A DNA stretch of 64,000 bases from Candidatus Bipolaricaulota bacterium. GTDB taxonomy: Bacteria; Bipolaricaulota; Bipolaricaulia; Bipolaricaulales; Bipolaricaulaceae. The position numbers and the translations under genes are program-made. The DNA lies in NCBI GenBank assembly GCA_014360985.1, contig JACIWK010000002.1:1-64000 (forward strand), in the 5' to 3' direction. The notes under the pieces are model-generated. The model saw nothing but the letters and a program-made list of their open reading frames with translations, was not told the DNA's origin and did no database searches. Below are positions 26,182 to 34,277 of this stretch, piece by piece (position 1 is the first letter of the stretch; every line of letters starts with the position of its first letter).

Positions 26182-27645
26182 CTACCCCCCCGCCACCAGG
26201 CGGTTGAACTCCCGGATCAGCTCGTCGATCAGGTCCGCTTGGCGGTGGATCCGGTCCCAATAGTCCGGCCAGTCGTACCACTGCTGGTCAAGCTCCTCGA
26301 CCGGCTTCCCCATCTGCTCGACCCACGTGAAGTACTTCAGGTTGTGGACCCGCCTTCGCTCGGGGTAGGTCAGCTCGAGCATGTGGTCCGTTGTCGCCCC
26401 GAGGAGGTACCGCTCGTGGTCCACCGCGGCCTGGACCGCGCTGTACGCCCCCCGTTCCTGGCGAAGCTCCTCAATCCGGCTCCCGTAGAGCTCCATCGAG
26501 TCGGTGAGCACGGTGAGAACGACGTCGCGCTCGGTGAGCTCGTAGTAGCGGGCGAACTTCACGGCCATGAGGAGGTTCGCCGCGCCGGAGATCCCCACAA
26601 GGTCGAGCTTGTCCACGAGCGACGCCGGCACGCCCTGGCCGAGGAGGTGCTTCCTCCCCTCGGGCTCGTTGAACAGGCGGATCAGGCGCATCGGGGCCTC
26701 GTCATCGATCGCGATCACGAGGTCGGTGTGGCGCACGTTGTGGATCCACGGGACGTGCTTGTCCCCGATCCCCTCGATGCGGTGGCTCCCGAACCCCGCC
26801 TGGAGGAGGGTCGGGCACTGCAGGGACTCCCCCACCGCGATCTTGCTCTGAGGGTACCGGTCCTTGAGGTAGTCCCCGCACCCGAGGGTGCCCGCCGAGC
26901 CCGAGGTGAGGCACACCCCGGCGTAGCGATCTCCAGCCCCAAGCTCGGCCTGAAGGACCTCCTCCATCGCTGGCCCGGTGACGGCGTAGTGCCAGAGGTG
27001 GTTTCCCGGCTCGTCGAACTGGTTGAAGATCACGACATCGGGCCGGGTCGCCTGGAGCTCCTTGCACTTCTGGAAGATCTCCCACACGTTCGATTCGCTG
27101 CCGGGGGTGGCGATGACCTCCCCGGCGATCTTCCGCAGCCACTCGAACCGCTCCCGGCTCATCCCCTCGGGGAGGATCGCGATCGAGTCGCACCCGAGGA
27201 GCGCCGAGTTGTACGCCCCGCCTCGGCAGTAGTTCCCCGTGGACGGCCACGCTGCCTTATGCACCGTGGGGTCGAACTGCCCCGTCACGAGCCGCGGAAC
27301 GAGGCACCCGAACGTGGCCCCGACCTTGTGGGCCCCGGTGGGAAACCACTTCCCGACGAGGGCGATCACCCGCGCCCGGACCCCGGTGAGCGAGGACGGG
27401 AACTCGAGGTAGTTCACGCCCCCGAACCCGCCGCCGTGCTTCACCGGTTCGTTCTTCCACGTGATCCGGAACAGGTTTCGGGGGTGGACGTCCCACAGGC
27501 CGATCCCCCTGAGCTCGTCCCGGATCTCGGGGTGAATCGTCGTCGGATCGCGCATCTCGGCGAACGTGGGGATGACGATCCCCCGCCGCCGTGCCTGCCC
27601 CGCCGCACGCTGGCGCCCCGTTTCATCTACGTGAAGGTCGATCAT
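26182..27645 (-). CDS. PLP-dependent fold II lyase of the yge-type catabolic cluster
   Basis: A 487-residue cysteine synthase-like PLP enzyme. KWFPTGAHKVGATFGCLVPR holds the likely Schiff-base Lys, AAWPSTGNYCRGGAYNSAL binds cofactor and LTSGSAGTLGCGDYLKDRYP is the phosphate loop. The family has long extra segments not seen in simple cysteine synthases and is found next to YgeW-like carbamoyltransferases. A diaminopropionate ammonia-lyase-like or amino acid deaminating reaction is plausible, but the exact substrate is unknown. AAGGAGGACC precedes the ATG. It heads the minus-strand operon with xdhC and the NTPase, transcribed away from the GntR gene through a shared control region. Confidence 0.8.
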   Translation of the reverse strand: MIDLHVDETGRQRAAGQARRRGIVIPTFAEMRDPTTIHPEIRDELRGIGLWDVHPRNLFRITWKNEPVKHGGGFGGVNYLEFPSSLTGVRARVIALVGKWFPTGAHKVGATFGCLVPRLVTGQFDPTVHKAAWPSTGNYCRGGAYNSALLGCDSIAILPEGMSRERFEWLRKIAGEVIATPGSESNVWEIFQKCKELQATRPDVVIFNQFDEPGNHLWHYAVTGPAMEEVLQAELGAGDRYAGVCLTSGSAGTLGCGDYLKDRYPQSKIAVGESLQCPTLLQAGFGSHRIEGIGDKHVPWIHNVRHTDLVIAIDDEAPMRLIRLFNEPEGRKHLLGQGVPASLVDKLDLVGISGAANLLMAVKFARYYELTERDVVLTVLTDSMELYGSRIEELRQERGAYSAVQAAVDHERYLLGATTDHMLELTYPERRRVHNLKYFTWVEQMGKPVEELDQQWYDWPDYWDRIHRQADLIDELIREFNRLVAGG

Positions 27646-27659
27646 GGTCCTCCTTGTGG

Positions 27660-27708
27660 TTGACCGGTCCCAGTGATAATGCTACCATACTGTCTGACAG
27701 GTTGACAA
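27660..27708. promoter_or_regulatory. divergent promoters with central operator
   Basis: Plus strand: TTGACC (27660-27665), 17 bases, TACCAT (27683-27688), ATG at 27714. Minus strand: TTGTCA (27708-27703), 18 bases, TAGCAT (27684-27679). A perfect palindrome CTGTC-T-GACAG (27690-27700) covers the plus start site and sits inside the minus spacer. It has the look of a FadR/GntR operator, so the regulator at 27714 probably controls both directions and itself. Confidence 0.7.
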
Positions 27709-27713
27709 GCGCG

Positions 27714-28433
27714 ATGGAGTTCCACAAGGTCCGACCGACGAAGGCTTCCACGGAGGTGGCCGAGCAAATCCTGGAGGCGATCCGCCGCGGTTCGTTTCCC
27801 CCCGAGACGAAGCTCCCCTCGGAGGCCGAGCTGGCGCAGATGATGGGGGTGAGCCGGCCCACGGTGCGCGAGGCCCTGTCCGGGTTGGCTGCGGTGGGCC
27901 TGATCGAGGCGCGGGTCGGGATCGGGAACTTCGTTCGTCAGCCCACCGAGGCCCTCGTTCACCAGGCGTTGGTGCTGCTGGAGAGCGAGACGAGCTGCCT
28001 GGAGATCATGGAGGCACGGGCGATCCTCGAGCCGCCGGTGGCCGAGCTCGCGGCCCGCAAGCGCACCGACGAACAGGCGCAGCGCCTGGAGGCCCTGTGC
28101 GTCGAACTGCGATCGCTGGCGCGACCGGAGACGTTCGACGCCTACTTTTCCGCCGACAAGCAGTTCCACCTGGCCCTCCTCGATGCGGCAGGCAACGGCC
28201 TGTTACGGATCGCCCTCGTTCCCCTCATCAACACGATGGACGAGCGGCTGTACCGGGAGTTCACGCGCGAGTACTACCTCAAGGACGCGGGGAGCATCGG
28301 CGAGGTCGCGGACCTGCATGGGGAGGTGGCGGCGGCGGTGCGCGCCCGCCGGCCAGCTCGCGCCCGCGCCGCGATGCGCGCGCACTGGCAGCGGATGTGG
28401 CGCCTCGTCCAGGGCGACGAGGCGGGCAACTAG
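27714..28433 (+). CDS. GntR-family (FadR-type FCD) transcriptional regulator
   Basis: A 239-residue regulator. The N-terminal winged helix has [20 protein letters not shown] then [20 protein letters not shown]. The C-terminal FCD helical domain (residues 90-225) contains [11 protein letters not shown] and the His/Asp pattern that binds a metal and effector ([13 protein letters not shown]). Its palindromic site sits in its own promoter. The likely effector is an intermediate of the adjoining purine or ureide pathway, by position only. Eighteen bases separate it from the carbamate kinase gene, so it is probably the first gene of that operon. Confidence 0.9.
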   Translation: MEFHKVRPTKASTEVAEQILEAIRRGSFPPETKLPSEAELAQMMGVSRPTVREALSGLAAVGLIEARVGIGNFVRQPTEALVHQALVLLESETSCLEIMEARAILEPPVAELAARKRTDEQAQRLEALCVELRSLARPETFDAYFSADKQFHLALLDAAGNGLLRIALVPLINTMDERLYREFTREYYLKDAGSIGEVADLHGEVAAAVRARRPARARAAMRAHWQRMWRLVQGDEAGN

Positions 28434-28450
28434 AAAAGGAGCGTGTTCCG

Positions 28451-29398
28451 TTGACGAAGAAGACGGTCGTGGTGGCGCTGGGGGGGAACGCGATCCTCCA
28501 GCCCGGGCAGAAGGGGACGTTCGAGGAGCAGTACTCCAACGTCCAGCGGACGGTGGAGCAACTGGCGGCGATGGTGTTGTCGGGGAAATGGCGCCTTGTG
28601 ATCACCCACGGGAACGGCCCCCAGGTGGGGAACATCCTGCTGCAGCACGACGCGGCGAAGGCGGTCGTTCCGCCGATGCCGATGGACGTGTGCGGGGCGG
28701 AGTCCCAGGGGTTCATCGGGTACATGATCCAGCAGGCGTTCCACAACGTGCTCGCCCGCGCAGGGCGGGGCGACATCCCGGTGGCGACAGTCGTGACCCA
28801 GGTCCTGGTGGACAAGGCCGATCCTGCGTTCGCGAACCCCACCAAGCCTGTGGGGCCGTTCTACCCCGCGGACGAAGCGAAGCGGCTTCACGAGGAGCGG
28901 GGGTGGCACGTGGTCGAGGACGCCGGCCGCGGCTGGCGCCGCGTGGTGCCCTCGCCCGACCCCAAGGCGATCGTGGAGCGGGATGCGATCCGGTTCCTCG
29001 TCGAGAACCGGGCGATCGTGATCGCTTCTGGGGGCGGAGGAATCCCCGTGATCCAGGAAGACGGGACCTACAAGGGCGTGGAGGCGGTGATCGACAAGGA
29101 CCTCGCCGGGGAACGGCTGGCCCAGGACGTGGGGGCGGCGGTGTTCCTCATCCTCACCGATGTGGACCGGGTCCGGCTCAACTACAAGAAGCCTGGGGAG
29201 AAGGTCCTCGACCGGATGACGGTGGCTGAGGCCAAGGGCTACGCTCAGGAAGGGCACTTCGCCAAGGGGTCGATGGAGCCGAAGGTGAAAGCGGCGGTGC
29301 GGTTCGTGGAAGGGGGTGGCGAGCGGGCGGTGATCGCATCCCTGTCCCAGGCGGTGGAGGCGGCGGAGGGCCACGCGGGAACCCAAGTCGTGGCATGA
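28451..29398 (+). CDS. arcC: carbamate kinase
   Basis: A 315-residue amino acid kinase that makes ATP from carbamoyl phosphate and ADP in fermentative degradation. Seen are [45 protein letters not shown] and the ADP-site [15 protein letters not shown] near the end, with [17 protein letters not shown]. The start is TTG at 28451, with AAAAGGAG about 11 bases upstream. In this operon it is the energy-yielding last step after the two carbamoyltransferases. The E. coli yge cluster has the equivalent gene yqeA. Confidence 0.94.
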   Translation: MTKKTVVVALGGNAILQPGQKGTFEEQYSNVQRTVEQLAAMVLSGKWRLVITHGNGPQVGNILLQHDAAKAVVPPMPMDVCGAESQGFIGYMIQQAFHNVLARAGRGDIPVATVVTQVLVDKADPAFANPTKPVGPFYPADEAKRLHEERGWHVVEDAGRGWRRVVPSPDPKAIVERDAIRFLVENRAIVIASGGGGIPVIQEDGTYKGVEAVIDKDLAGERLAQDVGAAVFLILTDVDRVRLNYKKPGEKVLDRMTVAEAKGYAQEGHFAKGSMEPKVKAAVRFVEGGGERAVIASLSQAVEAAEGHAGTQVVA

Positions 29399-29452
29399 CA
29401 GGTGACGCGTGACGGGTCGCGGTTCAGTGGGGCCCGTCGCAACCTGTAGTCC

Positions 29453-29475
29453 GTAGCGTCGCACCTTGTGTGCGA
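29453..29475 (+). repeat. stem-loop repeat with CTTGT loop (copy 1)
   Basis: GTAGCG is followed by TCGCAC-CTTGT-GTGCGA (29459-29475). The same design, with a different stem but the same loop and GTAG lead, occurs twice at 44896-44967. It lies 19 bases before the next start codon, just ahead of the ribosome site. Confidence 0.6.
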
Positions 29476-29493
29476 GGGAAAGGAGGAGGAAAC

Positions 29494-30525
29494 ATGGCGG
29501 CAACAGATCTCAGGGGGCGTGACTTCATCACCCTGATGGAGTTCGATCGCGAGGAAGTGGAGACGATTCTGGACACGGCGCACGACATCAAGCGGAAGTG
29601 GATTCGGGGGGAACCTCACCGGCTGCTTGAGGACAAGACTCTGTTCATGCTGTTTTACAACAGGTCGCTGCGCACGCGGAACTCGTTCGAGGCAGGGATG
29701 ACCCAGCTCGGCGGGCACGCCCACTTCCTCGAGCCGGACGCGGTGTACACCCCGGCCCTCCCGGGCGAGGAGAAGGCCTACTCCACGGAGCGGATCTCCG
29801 ACGTGGCGCGAGTGTTGGCGGAGATGGGCCACGGGATCGCGATCCGCATCTACGGCAAGCACACCGGATGGAGGTACGGGAAGGGCAACCTCCTCATCCG
29901 GGAGTTCGCGCGTTGGTCGCGGGTGCCGGTGATCAACATGGAGGATGACATGTACCACCCCTGCCAGGCCCTCGCCGACCTCATGGTGATGCAGGAGAAG
30001 CTGGGGGACCTCAAGGGGAAGAAGTTCGTCATGAGCTGGGCGTACTCCGGGTCGGTGGAGAAGCCGCTCGCGGTTCCCCAGTCGGCGATCATCGGGGCGA
30101 GCTTCTTCGGAATGGACATCACCCTCGCTCACCCCAAGGGCCTCGAGCTCGACCCGAAGGTCCTCGAGTTCACGAAGAAGAACGTCGTGAAGAACGGCGG
30201 GTCGTTCCAGATCGTTCACGACATGGACGCGGCGTTCAAGGACGCCGTGGCGGTGTACCCCAAGGCGTGGACGAGTCAGCCCACGGACGGGAAGACGCCC
30301 ATGGACCCCGAGAAGGCGAAGGCGATCTTCGAGGCGAACAAGCACTGGATCACCACAAAGGACAAGATGGAGCTCACGAACGACGCGATCTACATGCACT
30401 GCCTCCCTGCCGACCGGGGAATGGAGGTCACGGACGAGGTCATGGACGGCCCGAACTCCGTGATCGTCGAGGAGGCCGCGAACCGCCTCCACGCCCAGAA
30501 GGGCCTGATGGCACTCATTCTGTAG
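29494..30525 (+). CDS. carbamoyltransferase of the YgeW/AOTC-like group (copy A)
   Basis: A 343-residue aspartate/ornithine carbamoyltransferase superfamily member. The carbamoyl-phosphate loop reads YNRSLRTRNSFEAGMTQLGG in place of the usual STRTR, the second site is MYHPCQALADLMVMQEK, and the C-terminal substrate loop is MHCLPADRGMEVTDEVMDG where classic ornithine enzymes have HCLPR. These features match the knotted YgeW/acetylornithine-type branch rather than catabolic ArgF. It probably runs in the phosphorolytic direction, giving carbamoyl phosphate to the kinase upstream. The true amino substrate is unknown. AAAGGAGGAGG precedes the ATG. Confidence 0.85.
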   Translation: MAATDLRGRDFITLMEFDREEVETILDTAHDIKRKWIRGEPHRLLEDKTLFMLFYNRSLRTRNSFEAGMTQLGGHAHFLEPDAVYTPALPGEEKAYSTERISDVARVLAEMGHGIAIRIYGKHTGWRYGKGNLLIREFARWSRVPVINMEDDMYHPCQALADLMVMQEKLGDLKGKKFVMSWAYSGSVEKPLAVPQSAIIGASFFGMDITLAHPKGLELDPKVLEFTKKNVVKNGGSFQIVHDMDAAFKDAVAVYPKAWTSQPTDGKTPMDPEKAKAIFEANKHWITTKDKMELTNDAIYMHCLPADRGMEVTDEVMDGPNSVIVEEAANRLHAQKGLMALIL

Positions 30526-30641
30526 AACCGTGATCCGGGGGCCGTCTCCCGCGGTCCGTTGCCGGCGGGCCGCCCGGTCTGTCGGGTCACGGATCACAGA
30601 CCACGGTCAACGGAGAACGGACCACGGACCAAGGAGGAGCG
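30526..30641. repeat. intergenic region with inverted and short direct repeats
   Basis: The gap between the two carbamoyltransferase genes holds arms GTGATCCG (30530-30537) and CGGATCAC (30590-30597), and a run of degenerate seven to eight base units of the type ACGGACC/ACGGTC (30600-30632). Similar GTCCGTGGT-like words recur at 44870-44895. It ends with the AAGGAGGAG ribosome site of the next gene. Confidence 0.45.
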
Positions 30642-31667
30642 ATGAGTTGGTTTGATCTGGCAGGGAAGGACCTCATCAGCACCAAGGACTGGACGAGGGA
30701 GGAGCTCGAGATCGTTCTCAAGGTGAGCGATCAGCTCAAGGGCATGTACTACTCCCAGCTTCCTCATCCCGCCCTCAAAGACAAGACGTTTCTCATGCTC
30801 TTCTTCAACACGTCCACCCGGACGCGGCTTTCATTCGAGAGCGCGATGACCCAACTCGGCGGGCACGCCCAGTTCATCGCCGCGGCCGACCTGCGGCTGT
30901 CGCTTGAGGACAAGCCCGGGGCCGGGGAGACGATCAAGGATACGGCGAAGGTCATGGCCCGTTACGCCCACGGGATCGGGATCCGGCTTCTGGAGGACAA
31001 GGTGTCCCGGTACGGCGAGGACACGGAGATCATGTACCGGTTCGCCCAGCACGCCGAAATCCCGGTCGTGAACATGGCGTCCAACATCTGGCACCCGTGC
31101 CAAGCCCTCACCGACCTCTACACGATGCGGGAGAAGCTGGGGACAGACCTTCGGGGGGTCAAGTACACTGTGATGTGGGCCTACTCCCCGTGGGCGCGGT
31201 CCCTGGGATCCGTCCAGGAGGACCTCGTCATCGCCACCCGGTTCGGGATGGACGTCACGGTCGCCCATCCCAAGGGCTACGAGCTCGACCCCGAGGTCCT
31301 CGCCCTGAGCAAGAAGTACGCCAAGGAGAGCGGGGGAGAGTTCGAGGTCACGACCGAGCTCGACGACGCCCTGAAGGGGGCGACGGTGGTTTTCCCTCGG
31401 GGATGGATGAGCCTCCGCCGCTACGAGATCGGGAAGGAAGCCGAGATCAAGAACGCGGAGAAGTTCAAGGACTGGAAGTACACCCGAGCCCGGCAGAAGC
31501 TCGCCAAGCCGGGGTACCTCATGCACGTGATGCCCATCGACCGTGGGAACGAGGCCGACGTCGAGCTGTGCGACGACCCGGAGCTTTCCTGGATGTACGA
31601 TCAAGCCGAGAACCGGCTCCACACCCAGAAAGCGATCCTCGCCCTCACCATGGGGGGGAGGCTGTAG
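30642..31667 (+). CDS. carbamoyltransferase of the YgeW/AOTC-like group (copy B)
   Basis: A 341-residue paralogue of the preceding gene. It keeps the orthodox carbamoyl-phosphate motif FFNTSTRTRLSFESAMTQLG and IWHPCQALTDLYTMREK, but the substrate loop is LMHVMPIDRGNEADVELCDD: the nearly universal HCLP is replaced by HVMP. The C-terminus (AENRLHTQKAILAL) is family-typical. The two genes have diverged in opposite places, one in the phosphate loop and one in the substrate loop, which suggests different substrates or a heteromeric enzyme. AAGGAGGAGCG precedes the ATG. It is the last gene of the operon; a hairpin follows. Confidence 0.83.
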   Translation: MSWFDLAGKDLISTKDWTREELEIVLKVSDQLKGMYYSQLPHPALKDKTFLMLFFNTSTRTRLSFESAMTQLGGHAQFIAAADLRLSLEDKPGAGETIKDTAKVMARYAHGIGIRLLEDKVSRYGEDTEIMYRFAQHAEIPVVNMASNIWHPCQALTDLYTMREKLGTDLRGVKYTVMWAYSPWARSLGSVQEDLVIATRFGMDVTVAHPKGYELDPEVLALSKKYAKESGGEFEVTTELDDALKGATVVFPRGWMSLRRYEIGKEAEIKNAEKFKDWKYTRARQKLAKPGYLMHVMPIDRGNEADVELCDDPELSWMYDQAENRLHTQKAILALTMGGRL

Positions 31668-31676
31668 GCACCGCTC

Positions 31677-31722
31677 GACAGACAAGGGCGGGGTGGAGAC
31701 TCCCCCCCGCCCTCTCTCTGTC
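31677..31722. terminator. bidirectional hairpin terminator
   Basis: GACAGA (31677-31682) pairs with TCTGTC (31717-31722), and AGGGCGGGG (31685-31693) with CCCCGCCCT (31705-31713). It lies between the carbamoyltransferase operon and the convergent secreted-protein gene. No long T tract is seen. Confidence 0.7.
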
Positions 31723-31769
31723 CATTCTCCCAGAGGGGCCCAGGGTCCCCTGACCCCGTCTCCCGGCGG

Positions 31770-32870
31770 CTACTCCTCGAGGATGTGGCTGAAGAACGAG
31801 ATCAACGACGCCTCGAACCGCTCGACGAACTGCCGCATCGTCTCCCAGGTTACCCCGCCCCCGAGGTAGAGGTCGGCTTCGAGAACGGCATCGCCTGCCT
31901 CGTCGATGTAGGCCCGCGAGCCGCGCATGAGTCGGTTCCAGCCGTTGATGACCTCGCACGGCACCGCCCCGCCCGTGAGCCATCCGGCGTAGAGCTGGAG
32001 GTGGTAGTACCGACTGGGCCCATCGCCCACCGCGTCGTCGACGAACAGGGCGAACTGGATATCCTCGAAAACCATCTTCCAGAACGGATCACCGTACGCG
32101 TCGGTCCCTATCTGGAACGACAGTCCAAGCTCGGTGAGCAACCGCTCGATCTCCTCTCTGCCCACATCGCGGAACACAGTATCCTTGGAGATGGGAAGCG
32201 GCACCCCGAGCGCGTTCGCCAGGAGGCGGACTGTCGCGTCGCTCGTCTCGTAGCAGTCGAAGCCGAGCATGACCACCGTTCCCCCACGTGTCTCCCAGCG
32301 GAAGACGACCGGGGCCTCATCGTAGGGGTCCCAGGCGATGACCGTCGCATCGTCCGGGATGTTCCAGAAGTCGGTGCTCCCATTCGTCCCTTCGTACTCA
32401 ACGGGAACGCCCTGCGCCAGCGGATCATGGGGGCTCGCGATCGCCAGCGTGGCTCCCGTGACGTCGTAACCGTCGGCCACGTCCCACAACCCAGCCCCGC
32501 GCAGGATGTCGTCAGCCCCCTTTCCATAGGTCATCCCTACGATTCGACCCCCCCGTTTGAGGAACGACACCAGGGCCGGCGCGACGGCGCGGCCCAGGGC
32601 TTCGAGGGTGTACTCATCGGTCTCCTGCTGTTCCGGGATCAGGAGGACGGAGCCCCCGGCGAGGAGAGCGGCGAGGTCGGCAGGATCCGTCGTCGCCGTC
32701 GCCGTCGGCTCGAACCCGAGGGCGGCGACGATGTTGTCGTACTCCGGGTTCATCCGCGTGTAGGGGATCCAGGCCAGCACGTCCCCTGCCCCGACCGCGG
32801 CCGCCCCGAGTGCAACGGCCAGCAGCCCGGTCACAATTCCTACCATCCGCACTGCACCCCACATCTTCAT
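31770..32870 (-). CDS. secreted protein: GATase-like domain plus YbjN-like domain (copy 2)
   Basis: A 366-residue exported protein with the same architecture as the one at 11679-12794. The signal segment (residues 1-28) is followed by an amidotransferase-like region (VLAWIPYTRMNPEYDNIV, GSVLLIPEQQETDEYTLEAL, GGRIVGMTYGKGADDIL, GTVVMLGFDCYE). Then comes the YbjN-like part: REEIERLLTELGLSFQIGTD, AVLEADLYLGGGVTWETMRQ and a terminal Glu-rich helix. GGAGGAAGCG before the ATG fixes the start. Conservation is strongest in the YbjN-like half (both copies have the D-A-D-L-Y-L core). The function is unknown; neighbours differ between the two copies, so they are likely dispersed paralogues. Confidence 0.7.
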   Translation of the reverse strand: MKMWGAVRMVGIVTGLLAVALGAAAVGAGDVLAWIPYTRMNPEYDNIVAALGFEPTATATTDPADLAALLAGGSVLLIPEQQETDEYTLEALGRAVAPALVSFLKRGGRIVGMTYGKGADDILRGAGLWDVADGYDVTGATLAIASPHDPLAQGVPVEYEGTNGSTDFWNIPDDATVIAWDPYDEAPVVFRWETRGGTVVMLGFDCYETSDATVRLLANALGVPLPISKDTVFRDVGREEIERLLTELGLSFQIGTDAYGDPFWKMVFEDIQFALFVDDAVGDGPSRYYHLQLYAGWLTGGAVPCEVINGWNRLMRGSRAYIDEAGDAVLEADLYLGGGVTWETMRQFVERFEASLISFFSHILEE

Positions 32871-32989
32871 CGCTTCCTCCGCGGTACCCGCTCCTTGCGA
32901 GCGAGGGGCACCAGGGTCAGTATACGCGGCCCACCCCACCAAGCTCGCCCCTGGCCGACCCGCGCGGAGAGGGAGTGCCAGGTGAGGTC

Positions 32990-32995
32990 TATAAT
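32990..32995 (+). promoter_or_regulatory. -10 box of pus10, near-leaderless
   Basis: A perfect TATAAT ends nine bases before the pus10 ATG (33005), leaving room for only a few transcribed bases before the start codon. No convincing -35 hexamer is seen at the right distance. Confidence 0.6.
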
Positions 32996-33004
32996 CACCG
33001 TGCG

Positions 33005-34225
33005 ATGGACCCGATCGAACTCGCCGCTTACCTCGCTTCCGCGGGGCCGATCTGCGATCGGTGCCTCGGGCGCCGGTTCGCTGGGCTTGGCTCGGGGTTG
33101 GGCAACGCTGAGCGGGGGCGGTCGCTGCGCGCTGCCGCCGGAGTTCCCACCTCTCCCGAATCGAAGTGCTGGGTCTGTGACGGGGTCTTCGCCCGGGTCG
33201 CGGAGTGGGCGGAGGAGGCGGCCGAGCTCGTGGCGGACCGCGAGTTCGCCACGTTCCTGTTCGGGGTGCACCTCTCGCCGCGCCAGGAAGCGGTGGAGGA
33301 GTTCTTGGACGAGCGGTTCCCCTCGCCGTGGTCCGAGCCGTTCAAGCGCGACGTGAACCGGGAGCTGGGCAAAGCATTCGAACGGACGCTGGCCGAGCAG
33401 GGGCGGGCGGCGACGGTGGACTTCGCGCGCCCCGACGTCCAGTTCACGGTGGACCTCGAGACGGGGGGAATCGCCCTCACCGTGGCCCCGGTGTTCTTCT
33501 ACGGCCGGTACCGGAAGCTCGTTCGGGGGATCCCCCAGACCCATTGGCCGTGCCGGAGCTGCCGGGGCCGCGGCTGCGCAAGCTGCGGGGGGACGGGGAA
33601 GCTGTACCCGACCTCGGTTGAGGAGCTCGTACTACCCGCGTTCCTCTCCGCCACGGGAGGAACGGGGGGGCACCTCCACGGCGCGGGGCGGGAGGACATC
33701 GACGCCCGAATGCTCGGCCGCGGCCGGCCGTTCGTGGTCGAGGTCAAGGAGCCCAGGGTCCGCACGATCGACCTGGAGGCGGTCGCGCGCGAGGTGAACG
33801 GCGCTGCGGCAGGAAGGGTTGAGGTCCTCGACCTCCGGCCGGGGGCGCCGGACCTCGTGGCCCAGGTGAAGGAGGAGCACGCCGACAAGCGGTACCGAGC
33901 CCGGGTCGAGCTGGGGGAACCCGTGACCGAGGAGGCGCTCGCGCGAGCCTTGGAAGCCCTGGTTGGGGAGATCGAGCAGCGGACCCCGGTACGGGTCCGC
34001 CACCGCCGCGCCGACCTTGTTCGCCGGCGGAGGGTCCTCGAGGCCAGCGGCCGTCTCCTCTCCCCCACCGAGGCCGAGGTCGAGGTCCTCTGCCAAGGAG
34101 GGCTGTACATGAAGGAGCTCATCTCCGGCGACGAGGGGGCGACCCAGCCCAACCTCGCCTCGCTCCTCGGCGTGCCCGCGAAGGTGGTAGAGCTGGATGT
34201 TCTCAACGTGCTGGATGGATCCTGA
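33005..34225 (+). CDS. pus10: tRNA pseudouridine synthase Pus10 (archaeal/eukaryotic type)
   Basis: A 406-residue protein that matches Pus10, which makes pseudouridine 54 (and 55) in the T loop of archaeal tRNAs. The N-terminal zinc-binding THUMP-like part has CDRCLGRRFAGLG and CWVCDG. The middle has WPCRSCRGRGCASCGGTGK, then the catalytic block GAGREDIDARMLGRGRPFVV, with the catalytic Asp in the EDIDARML stretch. The C-terminus LYMKELISGDEGATQPNLAS is the family signature. Pus10 is standard in archaea and many eukaryotes and rare in bacteria, where TruB makes U55, so lateral transfer is likely. Its promoter is near-leaderless. The next gene has its own promoter. Confidence 0.9.
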   Translation: MDPIELAAYLASAGPICDRCLGRRFAGLGSGLGNAERGRSLRAAAGVPTSPESKCWVCDGVFARVAEWAEEAAELVADREFATFLFGVHLSPRQEAVEEFLDERFPSPWSEPFKRDVNRELGKAFERTLAEQGRAATVDFARPDVQFTVDLETGGIALTVAPVFFYGRYRKLVRGIPQTHWPCRSCRGRGCASCGGTGKLYPTSVEELVLPAFLSATGGTGGHLHGAGREDIDARMLGRGRPFVVEVKEPRVRTIDLEAVAREVNGAAAGRVEVLDLRPGAPDLVAQVKEEHADKRYRARVELGEPVTEEALARALEALVGEIEQRTPVRVRHRRADLVRRRRVLEASGRLLSPTEAEVEVLCQGGLYMKELISGDEGATQPNLASLLGVPAKVVELDVLNVLDGS

Positions 34226-34240
34226 CCATCGCTCCATCCG

Positions 34241-34269
34241 TTGCTGTCCTCTCCAAGCCGCAGTAGACT
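34241..34269 (+). promoter_or_regulatory. promoter of the Cas4-like nuclease gene, leaderless
   Basis: TTGCTG (34241-34246), a 17-base spacer and TAGACT (34264-34269). The ATG follows after eight bases with no ribosome site, so translation from a leaderless mRNA is predicted. Confidence 0.65.
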
Positions 34270-34277
34270 GACGGGCC

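Noticed and set aside
26182..27645. Calling the PLP enzyme diaminopropionate ammonia-lyase (YgeX)
   Set aside because: It shares fold and neighbourhood but is about 90 residues longer with different segments; sequence alone does not support that exact function.
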